Positions 21,537-32,322 of a DNA stretch of 64,000 nucleotides are shown here, one piece after another (position 1 is the stretch's first letter; each line of letters starts with the position of its first letter). Below the pieces are notes generated by a model. The model saw only the letters and a program-made list of their open reading frames with translations, had not been told where the DNA came from and ran no database searches. Made by a program: the position numbers and the translations under genes. This DNA is from Isochrysis galbana (taxonomy: Eukaryota; Haptophyta; Isochrysidales; Isochrysidaceae): NCBI GenBank assembly GCA_018136815.1, contig CM030944.1, positions 682,456-746,455 of the forward strand, read 5' to 3'.

Positions 21537-22207
21537 GTATGCGTATGTTTGTCGCCGATGTGTAGTCGATATGCGTAGCGAGAGTTGTCGTCTGTTGAGG
21601 CTGGGTTGTGAGGTTTAGTTCTCCGTCCGTGGCGTTTCCGCTACGTAGGATAATCCCCAGGCTTTTGCTAGCTTAGTGTCTGTAGCGTTCGGCGTTAGGT
21701 TTCAGTTGGTCGTGATCGCCTAACTAAGGTCTAAGGTGCTAAGTGTGGGTATAGGTTTTATTTAAGTCGATCCTCTTTTTGCTTTTTGGGTTGCCTGCCC
21801 ATGCCGACCTTGGCGATTCTAGCTGAGTCCGATTGTCCGATTTGTATGAGAAAAGGATTACTTTACTCAGTCTAGCAAATCTTTCTAGAATGCGAAGTTA
21901 GTACCACTGCATATGTGGGAATGCTGCGTATGCCCCACTTTCTAGCATGTTGCATTCTTGGCAACATCTAGGAGCCCACAAAAATTGGCGAGCCCGACGT
22001 TAGCGCATATTGATCAGTCGCAAAGTGGACTTGGAGGAGGCAGGATGTGTAAGTGCACATCGTCTACAAGCAATGGAATGACCAACTGCACGAGGGATGA
22101 ATTCATTCCCCATTCTCTAGCCATGGCGGAAATGGGTGGCACGCACTGTGTCGAATCCATGGATGAAACCACGCGGCTCAATATGATGTCGATGTTGATA
22201 GATGTGC
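21537..22207. other. Intergenic region, nothing recognised
   Basis: This stretch lies downstream of the family X copies and beyond the stop codon of the J-domain gene. Composition is unremarkable and no conserved motif was seen. Confidence 0.6.
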
Positions 22208-24670
22208 CTATTGCACCGGCGACCGATTATGTCCCCCTAGGCGTTGCGAGTAGTCCTCGTTCGTGGCATACCGCAAGGCATCAAGCTGAGCCTGCGCCTT
22301 GGCACCTTCTCGTGCTAACAATATCAGCCGCAGTTGCGCTTTCTTTGAGGCTCGCGCAGCGATAGCTTCCTCACCTTCCATCTGCAGATGGAATAATCTC
22401 ATCTGGCGCTCAGTTGCCTCACGCATCAAGGCGGTCCTCAACTCCACTAGCTTAGCTTCCTCAACATCTCCTAGGCTCAAGCGAAGCAACCACGTCTGAA
22501 CCTCCCTCTCGCTACCAGATCGAGCTACTTCCTCGGCTGCTGCACGCTCATCATCGCCTATCCATAAGCGCGGCTCACGCATGACAGCAAGCAGACTCGA
22601 TCGCGCCTCAATATTTTCGATACTTCTCGTCGGTTTCGTCGTGGTGGAAGGAAACTCCATCGATGAGTTCTTCTCAAGTTCAGCGAAACTTTTGTTCATT
22701 TGTTGTGTTATGATTTGCTGTTTATCAAGGGTAGCGCTCTCACATCCGTTGGCGACGACTTTTGAGAATCTTGCTGTCCGCTCGACTTTTGGGGGGCGCC
22801 GAGGCCGACATCGTTTGCCCATAGCTCGAGTAGATTCCTCCTTCTGTACACGTTCTTGAGTAGCTAGTTTGCGGACGGCATCCATCTCCTCCTCGGCTTG
22901 TTTTGCCGCCGCACTTCGTGCAGCGCTCTCTGTGTTCTCATCAATCGGCACAGATGGTGCACCTCTCGCTGCAGCTACTACTTCCCGGGGTAACGAAGCA
23001 GCGGAATCGACCACAGTGGCGAGGCTCTCCGGCGATTCCGCCTCGGAAGGGTCGAACGTGCTCTTATGTGTGCTCTCTCGATCGGCTACTTTGGCATCCC
23101 CGTCACTCCAGCAAGACTCTTTGCTCTTTAGCCCCAAACACTGTGCCTCGCAGGCCCGGCGTGCCTCAGTCCGTCGTACAACTCCTGAGCTCTTTTGTTT
23201 TTTAAGCCTCCCCACAGCTTGTGCTACAATGATTGCGGAGTTGCACTTAGAAGTGTCCTTGATGGCCTGCTGTGCCTCTGCCCTCTTGTTACGAGCAATG
23301 ACACCCTCCTTGCGAAGCCATTCAAACTTTGCGCGGTGAGCTACTGATTCGGCGGTCTCTTCCGCTTGCTTTTCCCTTTCTTCACGGCGAAGCGCCTCAC
23401 GTCGCGCAGCTTGATGCGCAGCCCGCTTCAGCCCTTCCCGGGCTGCTGCGCCGAGCTGCCCCCAAAGGCTTTGCACTGCATTTGAGCCTGCGGACACGAA
23501 CGCGGCACCTGCGTCAGCGGCTGCACGTGCCGTCGCCCGCGCATCAACTTCAGTGTTTGCCCACGCCTGCCCTTCCTTCTCCACGGCTGCTGCCGCCTGA
23601 GCCTGTGCTGACGCAATGCCAAGCTCTTCCACAAGAAGAGACACGCGCGCCGCCGCAACGCTATACCGTGCGCGCCCAATGACTGCGTTGTTAACAGCAG
23701 AAAGAGCCACCGCTTCTGCATCCGTCAATGCTGCCGCTGCCGTAGCCATCTCTCTCAGCATTGCCTTGAGTCTGCGAGGAGAGCATTCCAATTCATCGCT
23801 CAAGCAGTCGTGCGTGGGTCCATTCAAACACAGCAAGACTGCAGCTGTCCCATGGGAGAAGACCGAGGCGCGCGACTGCCAGCGAGCATGGGCTGCCGAA
23901 CCGGCGATGAAGACCGCTTCGCGGGCTTCAGTCAAAAGAGGCGTTAAGATGGAGGTCGCAATCGCCAGCTCCTCTTCTGCAGCGGCCATGGCCTCTTGCA
24001 GTTGCTCAGCAGCCAAGGCACACTCAGTTGATGATCGAGCTCCCCCACCAACTCCAAGAAGCTGTCGGGTGACTGCTTCTGAGTTCGGTAGGAGTTGGGC
24101 CAGCGCGGCCCTGAGCAGCGGGGTGGACGAGCCGGAGCGACGCTTTCGCCGCCATCGCTGTTTGCCAGTAGCACGGGTAGCCATGTCGGACCAGATTGCT
24201 CCCTCCGTTGCCAGGGTCATTCCTCCGAGGACAGCAGTTGCCAGAGCTGCAAAGATGGGGTCATTGCTGACCGTTGAGACACCGGCAACAGCTATGAATG
24301 GGCTCAACGCAGCCAGCCACTCTGCCTCTAACTCGGCACGTTGCCCTGAAGATCGGCATTCCTGTAGCCTGCGCTCGTATTCGGCAGCCAGCGCCTGGAA
24401 TCGTTCGACAGCGTCCTCTGAATCATTCGAGTCCGGGTGGAGGCGCGCAGCGAGGACACGGAAGCGCCGCCGCAACGTTTCCTCGTCTGTGCCCACCGGC
24501 ATCGTGTTCCATTCCATCTCCTCCTTGGACGGCTCTCTTCTCACTTCTTTCACTCCGGCTGCTTCGCTTGCTATAGGCGAGCTCGCCCGATGGGCATGGG
24601 GCGGCGAGATGTGGATGCAGCCGGAGGAGGGCAGACGGAGGGGCGTGAGAGTGAGCAGCGTGATCCACAT
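22208..24670 (-). CDS. J-domain protein with long coiled-coil/alanine-rich region
   Basis: One exon of 820 residues. The ATG at 24670 was chosen over upstream in-frame codons because those encode only a proline-rich run in low-complexity DNA. Residues 1-37 (MWITLLTLTPLRLPSSG onward) look like an organelle-targeting or signal leader. Residues 52-102 form a J-domain-like helix pair with the HPD tripeptide at 78-80 (RVLAARLHPDSND) and FQALAAEYERRL. A possible membrane segment follows (about 125-160, FIAVAGVSTV to AVLGGMTLAT). The rest is helical and rich in A, E, K and R with predicted coiled-coil character, including KQAEETAESVAHRAKFEW and RKEGVIARNKRAEAQQ. J-domains stimulate Hsp70 ATPase; a plastid or ER co-chaperone role is inference. 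The J-domain is divergent and lacks the canonical YEILGV start, so its activity is uncertain. Confidence 0.75.
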   Translation of the reverse strand: MWITLLTLTPLRLPSSGCIHISPPHAHRASSPIASEAAGVKEVRREPSKEEMEWNTMPVGTDEETLRRRFRVLAARLHPDSNDSEDAVERFQALAAEYERRLQECRSSGQRAELEAEWLAALSPFIAVAGVSTVSNDPIFAALATAVLGGMTLATEGAIWSDMATRATGKQRWRRKRRSGSSTPLLRAALAQLLPNSEAVTRQLLGVGGGARSSTECALAAEQLQEAMAAAEEELAIATSILTPLLTEAREAVFIAGSAAHARWQSRASVFSHGTAAVLLCLNGPTHDCLSDELECSPRRLKAMLREMATAAAALTDAEAVALSAVNNAVIGRARYSVAAARVSLLVEELGIASAQAQAAAAVEKEGQAWANTEVDARATARAAADAGAAFVSAGSNAVQSLWGQLGAAAREGLKRAAHQAARREALRREEREKQAEETAESVAHRAKFEWLRKEGVIARNKRAEAQQAIKDTSKCNSAIIVAQAVGRLKKQKSSGVVRRTEARRACEAQCLGLKSKESCWSDGDAKVADRESTHKSTFDPSEAESPESLATVVDSAASLPREVVAAARGAPSVPIDENTESAARSAAAKQAEEEMDAVRKLATQERVQKEESTRAMGKRCRPRRPPKVERTARFSKVVANGCESATLDKQQIITQQMNKSFAELEKNSSMEFPSTTTKPTRSIENIEARSSLLAVMREPRLWIGDDERAAAEEVARSGSEREVQTWLLRLSLGDVEEAKLVELRTALMREATERQMRLFHLQMEGEEAIAARASKKAQLRLILLAREGAKAQAQLDALRYATNEDYSQRLGGHNRSPVQ

Positions 24671-24729
24671 GTGAGAGGCGCTGTGGCCGTGTGGCGGCGG
24701 GCTGAAAGGGGACGGAGGAAGGAGCAGGG

Positions 24730-25430
24730 GAGGTGAGGACCGCACGCGGAGGAGGGGGAGGAGGGCCGCGAGGGGGAGGGGTGGAGGCGTCGGGAGGGGG
24801 GAGGGGGGAGTGGCGGGGGGGATGGAGGCGTCGGGGGGGGGGGGGGGGGGGGGGCGTCGGGGGGGGGGGGAGGGGAGCTGAGCGCGCGCGAGGGGGGGAG
24901 GGCAGCGCGCGAAAAAAAAGGGGAGAAAGAGGAAGAAGAAGAAGAAGGAGAAGAGAAGAAAGGGAGGGAGGGGCGGGGGGAGAGGGGACTCTCCCCCCCC
25001 GCCGCCCCTCCCTCCCCCCCCCCGCCGCCGCCGAGTGGATGGATGGGACGGAGGGGACAGCGAGGTCTCCTCCCTCCCCTTCCCTTCCCTTCCCTTCCCT
25101 TCCCTCCCTTCCTTTCTCTTCCCTCCCTTCCCTCCCTTCCCTTCCCTTCCCTCCCTCCCCTTCCCTTCCCTTCCCTTCCCTCCCCTCCATCAGCCATGAG
25201 AAGACTCGTCATCATCTCGCTCCCTCCAAGTACTTCTACTCGGTGGGGATCTACTAGAGAAAGCGCCCCCCCCCCCCCCCCCCGCCCATCGAATGCTCGC
25301 CCCCCCCCCCCCCCACTCTTGAGAGTGCGGCGTGCGGCGCGGCCACGAACTAGGCATGTAGGTGGCCAGGGGCTCGGCGCACGCGGGGGCTCGGCCTGAG
25401 AGGGTGCAACTCGAGGTTCCTTTTTTTTGT
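24730..25430. repeat. Low-complexity G-run and CCTTCC repeats
   Basis: The region has G-runs of up to about 18, then A/G-rich DNA, CCTTCC hexanucleotide repeats (25071-25190) and two C-runs (25267-25283, 25300-25313). It is the upstream region of the J-domain gene. Reading frames through it are repeat artefacts. Confidence 0.9.
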
Positions 25431-25439
25431 CACGCCCCT

Positions 25440-26340
25440 CCCGGCTTTTTAGGTATATAATTTCTACTGACCCCTAACTTCGCCCCTAACTCGGGGGTTG
25501 CCGCGCGCAGACAAACATAAACACGGGGACCCATCAAGCGGAAGACGTCTTGTGTTTCGTTTGTGCCTCCCGTTTCAATATCGCCTCCGCATCGAAGGTC
25601 AGTTTCATTTTCTCCGTCTTGTAAAAGCGAAAATACTTTGTCTTCCACAGTACCAAGAGGAGAAGAATAAACAGCGCGAAGACCACCCCGACACCCCGAC
25701 CCGTGTGAGGCCATCCTTCGACGCGATGACTGCTGCGAATGAAGCACTAACGAGAAACCAGAAGGTGATGCCACCCAAGAGACTGATCAAGGGGACGACC
25801 TCAACTTGGCCCCTAACTCGGACACGCTTCCTCAAGCGTGAATATCTTTTTTTCTTGCATAACAATAAGGGAACGTCATGTTGGTATACATATACGATAA
25901 ATAAGCGTAATGAATATGATGTGGAGGAACTAAAGAAATTAATAGTTCCCATTATTGCCTGGTCCTCATTAATTATCATGCCATCAATCGTAATTGGATT
26001 CGGGGCGGATAAAGTTAAAGGAATCGGAGTTGGAGCTGGAGTGGGAGTCGCACTGACCCTGCTGATTTTCTTTTTCTACTGTGGAAATTTAAGGTGTGGC
26101 GCCTTTCCAAAACAGACAAGATGCGGCTCACCGACGAAGCGAAGGCAAAGTTGGCCGCGCGCAAAAAGAAATAAACATGAACACTGCTTTTCTTTCTATT
26201 GTGGAAATTTAAGGTCTGGCGCCTTTCTGCTGCTCACCGACGAAGCGAAGGCAACGTTGGCCGCGCGCATGAACAGCTCGAGGTTCCCTTTTTGTCACAC
26301 CCACCATGTGGTTCCCTTTTTTGTCACACCTTGAACGATC
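25440..26340 (+). other. AT-rich segment with a possible membrane-protein frame
   Basis: The base composition drops sharply in GC compared with both flanks. The frame 25498-26334 contains a hydrophobic double segment (LKKLIVPIIAWSSLIIMPSI and GIGVGAGVGVALTLLIFFFY), but it shifts register afterwards. In a second frame the text KFKVWRLSKTDKMRLTDEAK runs to a stop at 26173. A block of about 80 bases (26082-26160) is repeated at 26205-26270 with a small deletion. I read it as a degraded gene of foreign or viral-like composition, not as an intact gene. No family was recognised. Confidence 0.4.
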
Positions 26341-26642
26341 ATCCCGCCCTTGTTGAAGAATGCAACCATTCCTTGTTGAAGAATGCAACCATGCCCGCTG
26401 CCCGAGTTGAAGAATGCAACCACATGGGCGTCAGACTGCCGACGTCCGCCCTCACACGCCCATAGCCAGCACACCGGGCGGATGGCGACGACTGAAGAAA
26501 GATTTCACACGGTTTCAACGCCGTTTGCTGCAAAGCAAAAGGCAAGCGATTCCCCACGAGACTCCAGGACGCATTTCGCCCCAGTCACCATCACTCCACC
26601 CGCAAGCGTGTGAATGAGCTGCCCCATGCACCATGCAAATTA

Positions 26643-27244
26643 CTACCTCCGTTCCAAAACTGAAATGCCTCGCACGCTTTGTGTTGAATGGAAGGGCCAC
26701 AAACTTCAACTAGGGGCTCCATCAAAGGTATGGTGTTGGGGAGGGTACATTGGGGCTTAACATAAGAGCGCTTGTAAGGTCATTAGTATGCGGCTATGCC
26801 TAGTGCCAATGCGACAAGCATACGCACTCTATTCACTGTCAGAACGAACGCTCCGTGCGGCAAATCATACACTCATTCCCACCATCTACCTCCACAATCT
26901 TTGCCAACACCCAGCGCTTGGTGTCAAACAAATGCCTGCGGCAAGGTGATGTTATAAGCGTGTTCATGGAGCACTCTCTCGAACCAACTCCTTTGCCTCC
27001 TCAGGGCCAGAGGGCAAAAGCGCGGCAGCCAGCCACCCGCGCCGGTTCGCGCCGCGCGCAACTTTTCGCACCTTTATGAAATGAAAACTCATCATTTCTT
27101 TTGTTTTCGTCATGCTGTCTTCTCTTCCATCGCATCTGGCATACGCCCCAATGTACCCGCAAAATGTCTCGATCATTCGAATCTCATTTTATAACCCCCT
27201 CTAAGAGACATTTCCCTGGATCCTGAGTTTTGGAACGGAGGTAG
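26643..27244. mobile_element. Tc1/mariner (Stowaway-like) MITE
   Basis: The 602-base element begins CTACCTCCGTTCCAAAACT and ends with its reverse complement, 19 bases perfect, and both ends abut TA dinucleotides (26641-26642, 27245-27246). The terminal sequence closely resembles the CTCCCTCCGTTCC ends of plant Stowaway elements. No transposase is encoded. A related single end (GGAACGGAGGTAGTA) occurs at 61960-61975. Confidence 0.85.
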
Positions 27245-27429
27245 TATAAGGTTAGCATTGGACCGGGTCGCTCCCACAAACTCTTTTCTGGCCAGAGGTC
27301 AGAGGTCGTGCGTGCACCCCACCAAGCGTTCGTCGTGTTGGCATCACCTCCTCGCCCCAAAAGTTTTTTGGAGGTTGATCGGCCGTGCACGCGCGCACGA
27401 CGCCCGGCGGTGTCGGCGGTGCTCGTCCC

Positions 27430-27910
27430 ACTGTCCCGAAGCGCGCGCAGTCGCAGGACGCGGCCAAGCAGGCTGCCGAAGCGCAGGACGCCGCCGCCGA
27501 GGCGCAGGATGCCGAAGCGCAGCACGCCGCCAAGCCGCAGGACGCCGAGCCGCAGGACGCCGAGCCGCAGGACGCCGAGCCGCAGGACGCCGAGCCCTCT
27601 CCCTCGCCCTCGCCCTCTCCCTCGCCCTCCCTCTCCCTCTCTCCCTCTCCCTCTCTCTCGCTCCCCCTCTCGCTCCCCGCGGCTCGCGCTCCGCTCTCTT
27701 TCCCTCCTCCCCTCTCTCTTGCTCTCGCTCTCGCTGCGCGCTCTCGCTCTCGCTCTCGCTCCCACCGCCGCTCTCCCTCTCCCTCTCCCTCTCCCTCGCC
27801 CTCGCCCTCTCCCTCGCCCTCGCCCTCTCCCTCGCCCCCTCCCTCTCCCTCCTCCCTCTCTCTCGCTCCCCCTCTCGCTCCCCCTCTCCCCCGCGCTCAC
27901 GCCACCCACC
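27430..27910. repeat. Imperfect GC-rich tandem repeats
   Basis: A 15-base unit, CAGGACGCCGAGCCG, is repeated about five times (27538-27597), preceded by degenerate versions. It is followed by CCCTCG and CTCTCC repeats to about 27900. A 198-residue frame reads PQDAEPQDAEP through it, but there is no independent sign that it is a protein. Confidence 0.8.
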
Positions 27911-28127
27911 ACAGAGCCACTTGCCAAAAGGCCCCCCCCGGCATACCTTTGTTTGGTACTATATTAACTACAGTACTATAGTACCAAAGAGTCCGAAATG
28001 CACTACTACTATGTAACATAGTAGCACCGGTGCGCTACTACTATGTAACATAGTAGCAATTTTCCACTACTAGGTTCGACTATAGTAGACCAAATCTCAA
28101 CCTATTCACTATTCACAGCCTTATTTC

Positions 28128-28308
28128 TGTCGCATTCGCGAATCGACACTCGTTAGGCTTCTCGTCGTCGTTCGGCATTTATCGTTATAATTCTCTCGTT
28201 CTCGTTCTCGGTCAAAAAGCTTCGCTTGGACGCATAGGGTCTTGGGTTGTGGAGCGTTCTCTCTCTTTCTCTCGAAAGAGAAGGAAGTTTCCCCACCCTT
28301 CTCCCTCC
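28128..28308 (+). repeat. Inverted repeat A, left arm
   Basis: This segment is the reverse complement, with moderate divergence, of 32139-32322. Shared blocks include CGCATTCGCGAATCGACAC, the CGTTATAATTCTCT block and the self-complementary TTCTCTCGAAAGAGAA. A third, poorer copy lies at 29338-29437 in the orientation of the right arm. Confidence 0.8.
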
Positions 28309-29043
28309 TAGGCGCCTCGCAAATAGGTTTAATTCGCTATCTTCTCCGCGTTTCTCTATCTACTGCAGTGATTGCAATCAGGTTTAATTTGCAATCTCAT
28401 CGCATCTCCCCCTTAGGCACACCGCATCTCTCTCGTCTTATTCGGTAAGTCTTTTGGAATCTTGTGCGGCAGGATTGCCCCTCGTTTCCGTTATGGTGCG
28501 ATTCCCCTTCCAGACGGGGCAAGGACAAAGGTGGAAGAGAGTGGGGCGAGGGAGAGGGGGGGATTTGCACCCCCCCCGATGGAGTGTGGTGAGAAACGAG
28601 CCCCGTTTGCGTTAGCAAACGGGCGAAGGGGGGCGACTGGCGACAGGAGGGAGATGGGAAGGGAGCGGCTCAAGACGTCTCGGATACCCTTGTGGCAGGT
28701 ATACTCGGGGCGCAGTTGCTTATTTCTCGAGGACTGCTCGCGGTGTGAGCTGGTAAGGGCCGTTCTCCTTTTTTGACGAGAAGTTCCTCCCCCCCCCCCC
28801 CCCCGGTGCTTTTTCCCGGAGAGTCGCCCGGCGTAGGTCGGTCCGCCTCAATGGGTTTTCCCTCATTTTAACTTGAGGGGAGTTACAATGGGAGCCGGGG
28901 GCCTGCGAGGGGGGAGATGTGGAGGGGTGCATAGGTGTATGTATCTGTGACAACAGCACGCGCCAAGGTGTACGGGCAGGTGCGCTGAGGGCTGTCGTGT
29001 TAGTACCGGGCTAGTGAGAGTAGTGGTACTAATGCTCAGTTAG

Positions 29044-29075
<32 letters not shown>

Positions 29076-29500
29076 GTGAGGTGGTCACATGCGTCGTCGT
29101 CATGTAGCGTGTTCCCCTCCCTCCCTCCCTCCCTCTCTCTCAAGATTGTAGATTGTGCCCCGAATGAGACTTGACACGATCACAAGCTTCCGCTTGATTC
29201 TTGATTCGACAACATGACAACATGGCCCGCACCTGACGTCTCCCAGCTCCAGCTCTTCCTTGTCCCTCCCCACTCCCCTTATTCATACAATGCCTACTTA
29301 TGATTCACAATTCCATCCACACCACCACAGCTACCAACAGGCAGAGAATTATAACGACAAGTGCCGGACGGAAGAGAATTCTAATTGTAACGAGTAACGA
29401 TTGTGGATGTCGATTCGCGAATTCGACAGAGAGGGGAGCCGTCGGCGCGCACTCCATCGCCAAAACTATAATCATAGTTCAATGAAAAAAAAACCACACG
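28309..29500. other. Intergenic region with an ATT microsatellite
   Basis: No gene is recognised. A run of about ten ATT triplets lies at 29045-29074, and 29120-29142 is a CCTC repeat. The segment 29338-29437 is a diverged copy of inverted repeat A. Confidence 0.6.
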
Positions 29501-29504
29501 AGAA

Positions 29505-29918
29505 GCGAAAGGAGTCCTGCAAGACCACCACCTGGGCGTGCTGCAAGAGAGTGTGAAGAAACCTTACCACCAAGCCACCAAGTGGCAGAGGCACACAAAA
29601 CATCAGCCCCTCAAAAAGATGCAAAACATGCAGCACCCAGCCTTCCCGCGTGGTCCCCCACCGCAGTACTACCTGGGCTCGACCCTGCTTAACTGCGCTG
29701 TTCGGATGGGAAGCGGTGACCCAGGGTGAAATGGCCGCATGTGACATCCAAGCCCCGATTTCCGTATTTGTTCACATCACCTCATCGGCGAAAAAAATTC
29801 CTGTGTAAAAGCAATTACGATTCGGCCAATAGCATGTCGCCGCACCCCCCTGTGCGCGGGAAGATGCGATGAGGCCGCGCCACATGCGCTCGGTCCTCTC
29901 CTCGTTCTCGCTCTCGCC
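29505..29918 (-). repeat. Inverted repeat B, left arm, carrying a 5S rRNA gene
   Basis: The whole 414-base arm matches the reverse complement of 32922-33330 with few differences. The 5S gene occupies its centre, with about 115 bases of shared flank on its 3' side and about 175 on its 5' side. The arms are about 3.0 kb apart. Confidence 0.9.
29626..29742 (-). rRNA. 5S ribosomal RNA
   Basis: The 117-base gene reads ACATGCGGCC at its 5' end and GGGTGCTGCATGT at its 3' end, and these pair as stem I. The internal control region is present as AGTTAAGCAGGGTCG and GTAGTACTGCGGTGGG. A TTTT follows the 3' end and a longer T run (TTTTT) about ten bases later, as expected for RNA polymerase III termination. 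Confidence 0.92.
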
Positions 29919-30164
29919 AATCTAGGCACCCCCCACCTCCCGTGGCCCGTGGTACGTGGTACCGCCCACGTGCCACATCCACATCCATATCCACATCTAG
30001 GGGTAGGCGGTTATGTCCCGTTCCGCAGAAGACATTTGGGCAGGTTTCTGGGAACGGGACATTTTCGAAATGTCCCAGGACGTTTGGGCCCCCTAGGAGG
30101 GCGCTCGCGCGCCAAAGTGCGCGCGGGAACTGCTTCTACGCTTATACTAGTAGTCATGTAAAAA

Positions 30165-31008
30165 AAAATCTTAAACATTAGCCGCTGCATGCACGGCGTG
30201 GGGCAGATTGCTAGTGCTACTCCCAACTACCCTCCCTTTCCTATCACAACCCCTCCCCCCCCCCCCCCCCGTTTCCTTTCCTAGCAAATGGAGGGGGGGA
30301 GGTCGCGCGCGCTGCTTCGACCAGGGGCGTGAGATAGAGGGGGTAAGAGTGCGTGGATGGAGTCCTTGTTTGGGTGTGTTTTCCCGCCCCCTTGCTAGTG
30401 CTGCTCCCAACTACCCTCCCTTTCCTATCACAACCCCTTCCCCCCCCCCCCCCCCCGTTTCCTTTCCTAGCAAATGGAGGGGGGGGAGGTCGCGTGCGCT
30501 GCTTCGACCAGGGGCGTGAGATAGAGGGGGTAAGAGTGCGTGGATGGAGTCCTTGTTTGGGTGAGTTTTCCCGCCCCCTTAGGGGTCGGTCCTTTGGAGA
30601 AAACTTTTTCCTAGTTCGGGGGGTTCAAGTTATATTTCTGATGCCTAGTTCGGTCGCTACTTGCGCCAAGTCGTTAGAGATCTCCAAGTTCAAATCTTTA
30701 TCTACTGAATACAGCGGGGAGATCATCCTGCGCAGATGTTTGTTACTCGGGGCGTGTAGTCCAAGTCTTTCTCTCTGAGCTTTAAGGCGTTGGAAGAAAC
30801 CTACCTTCGCCTTGACCAACCAGTGGAACCTCGAGAATATGGCCCTTAGGCGGATGGCTTTCGTCGATCTCGCCTCGGCGTTGCCGTAGTGTACGTTATA
30901 AAAATCCGTCAGTATGTATCTCCATGCCAAGATACCTAGATATCCCGAGGAGGGGTGCGGTCTGTCGACCTGGTAGCAGAACGGCCGCTGTGCCGTCACG
31001 TGTTGCAC
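30165..31008 (-). mobile_element. 5'-truncated LINE with C-terminal ORF and duplicated 3' UTR
   Basis: The minus-strand frame 31008-30625 begins inside the C-terminal region of a LINE reverse transcriptase (TAQRPFCYQVDRPHPSSGYL, ILAWRYILTDFYN) and matches the frame of the element at 59289-61434. It ends in GIRNIT and a stop. The 3' untranslated part contains a unit of about 185 bases twice in tandem (30208-30392 and 30393-30582), each with a long C-run. The element ends in the sense strand with an oligo-T run near 30165. Confidence 0.8.
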
Positions 31009-31499
31009 TCATGTTGCGTTACAATCGCAACGAGCGCAACCAGGAGCAGAGCGTCGGCGTGTCTGGGTCTAACTAATGCTAATGATAATGATCTTGTGTT
31101 TCATTCAGGTGCAAAGTGTGCTCTATCTAGCTCTTTTTGGTTCTTTTGTGGCTGGTGTGGTGTGTGGGTGTGGCGGGTGGGTACATTCGACTTTTTTGAG
31201 GCAGAGAGACGCTTCGCACCGCACATTCTTTCACTACATATTTTCTACATATTTGGGCGGATTTCCTACATATTTCGACATATTTTTACTACATATTTGG
31301 GCAAGAAAAACTACATATTTCTACCTAGGCCTAGCACAGGAGCCGGCGGGCCGCGCCCGCGCATCACCACGAACGACATGGGCAAAGCCCCCATGCTGAC
31401 ACCAGCCAGCATGCAACACACCCCCAACACAACTCACAGCCGCACCAGCCACAAACCAGCCGATGTTGTCGCGGCTGTTGCCCCTTCTTCTCTCACGGC

Positions 31500-31963
31500 C
31501 CGCCGCCAGTTAGCTCGTGAGCGCCAGGGCCGCAGGGCCGCCAATCCTCTGATTCCTCGGAGTCTATCGTCCGGTCGTACCTCGATGTCGGCACGCCGGA
31601 CAACGACGCGCTACGCGCTACGCCAAGCACTCGCCGGTCGACGTATGGCAAGCACGTCCCACTGCTGGCAACAATAGCAAGGCAAGTTTTGTCGCAGCCA
31701 GCAGCTGCTTCAGCAGCTGAACGAAATTGGTCTGTCTACGGCCAAATTCACTCCGCCAATCGCTCTCGCATGAGCCATAAGACGGCAGATAAATTGGTGT
31801 ACTGTCACGAAGCCATGCATACGCAGCACCATGTGCAAGATGCATCTTGGTCTCCTGATGTAGTGAAGTGGGAGAGCGACGACGATAGTGATGGAGAAGA
31901 CGATTGGGCGGCAGATGAGTCTACTGCTCCAAGTGAGCATATCATTAAGCAACTGATGCGTTG
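31500..31963 (+). pseudogene. hAT-type transposase C-terminal remnant
   Basis: The frame encoding SYLDVGTPDNDALRATPS, then VLSQPAAASAAERNWSVYG and a closing RMSHKTADKLVYCHEA block matches the hAT dimerisation region, in which SxSAxCERxWS and RLxxxxAxxLVY are characteristic. It ends with an acidic tail (KWESDDDSDGEDDWAADE) and a stop at 31963. The upstream catalytic part is missing or frame-broken. It lies between the arms of inverted repeats A and B. Confidence 0.75.
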
Positions 31964-32138
31964 ATGACAGATTATTGTGTCTCCATCTCTATGTTTGCTT
32001 GGAAACTATTTGTGGCGTTTGGTGGGTGTGAGTAAGGTAGGTGTAGGTGTAGGTGTAGGTGTGTGCTGTGTGCTGTGTGATGTGTGGTGCGTGCATGGAT
32101 GGTATTGGTATTGGTATTGTGGGTTTGAGCTCTGCCCG

Positions 32139-32322
32139 GGAGGAAGAAAGGTGGGGAAACTTCCCTTCTCTTTCGAGAGAAAGAGAGAGAGCGCTCCACA
32201 ACCCTAGATCCTAGGCGTACACGCGAAGTTTTTGACCGAGAACGAGAGAAAGCAGAGAATTATAACGATAAATACCGAATGACGAAGAGAAGCCTAACGA
32301 GTGTCGATTCGCGAATGCGACA
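32139..32322 (-). repeat. Inverted repeat A, right arm
   Basis: It matches 28128-28308 in reverse orientation. Between this arm and the right arm of repeat B (32323-32921) lies a stretch with short GTGTGTGG repeats and no recognised gene. Confidence 0.8.

Noticed and set aside
22869-24674. Plus-strand frames of up to 352 residues
   Set aside because: They are the antisense of the J-domain gene in GC-rich DNA.
27385-27981. Possible PQDAEP-repeat protein
   Set aside because: All three frames are open through the repeat, and neither a start context nor conserved flanks support translation.
31955-32210. Tandem GTAGGT and GGTATT phrases as a telomere-like repeat
   Set aside because: They are too few and too irregular, and lie in the middle of a repeat-rich spacer.
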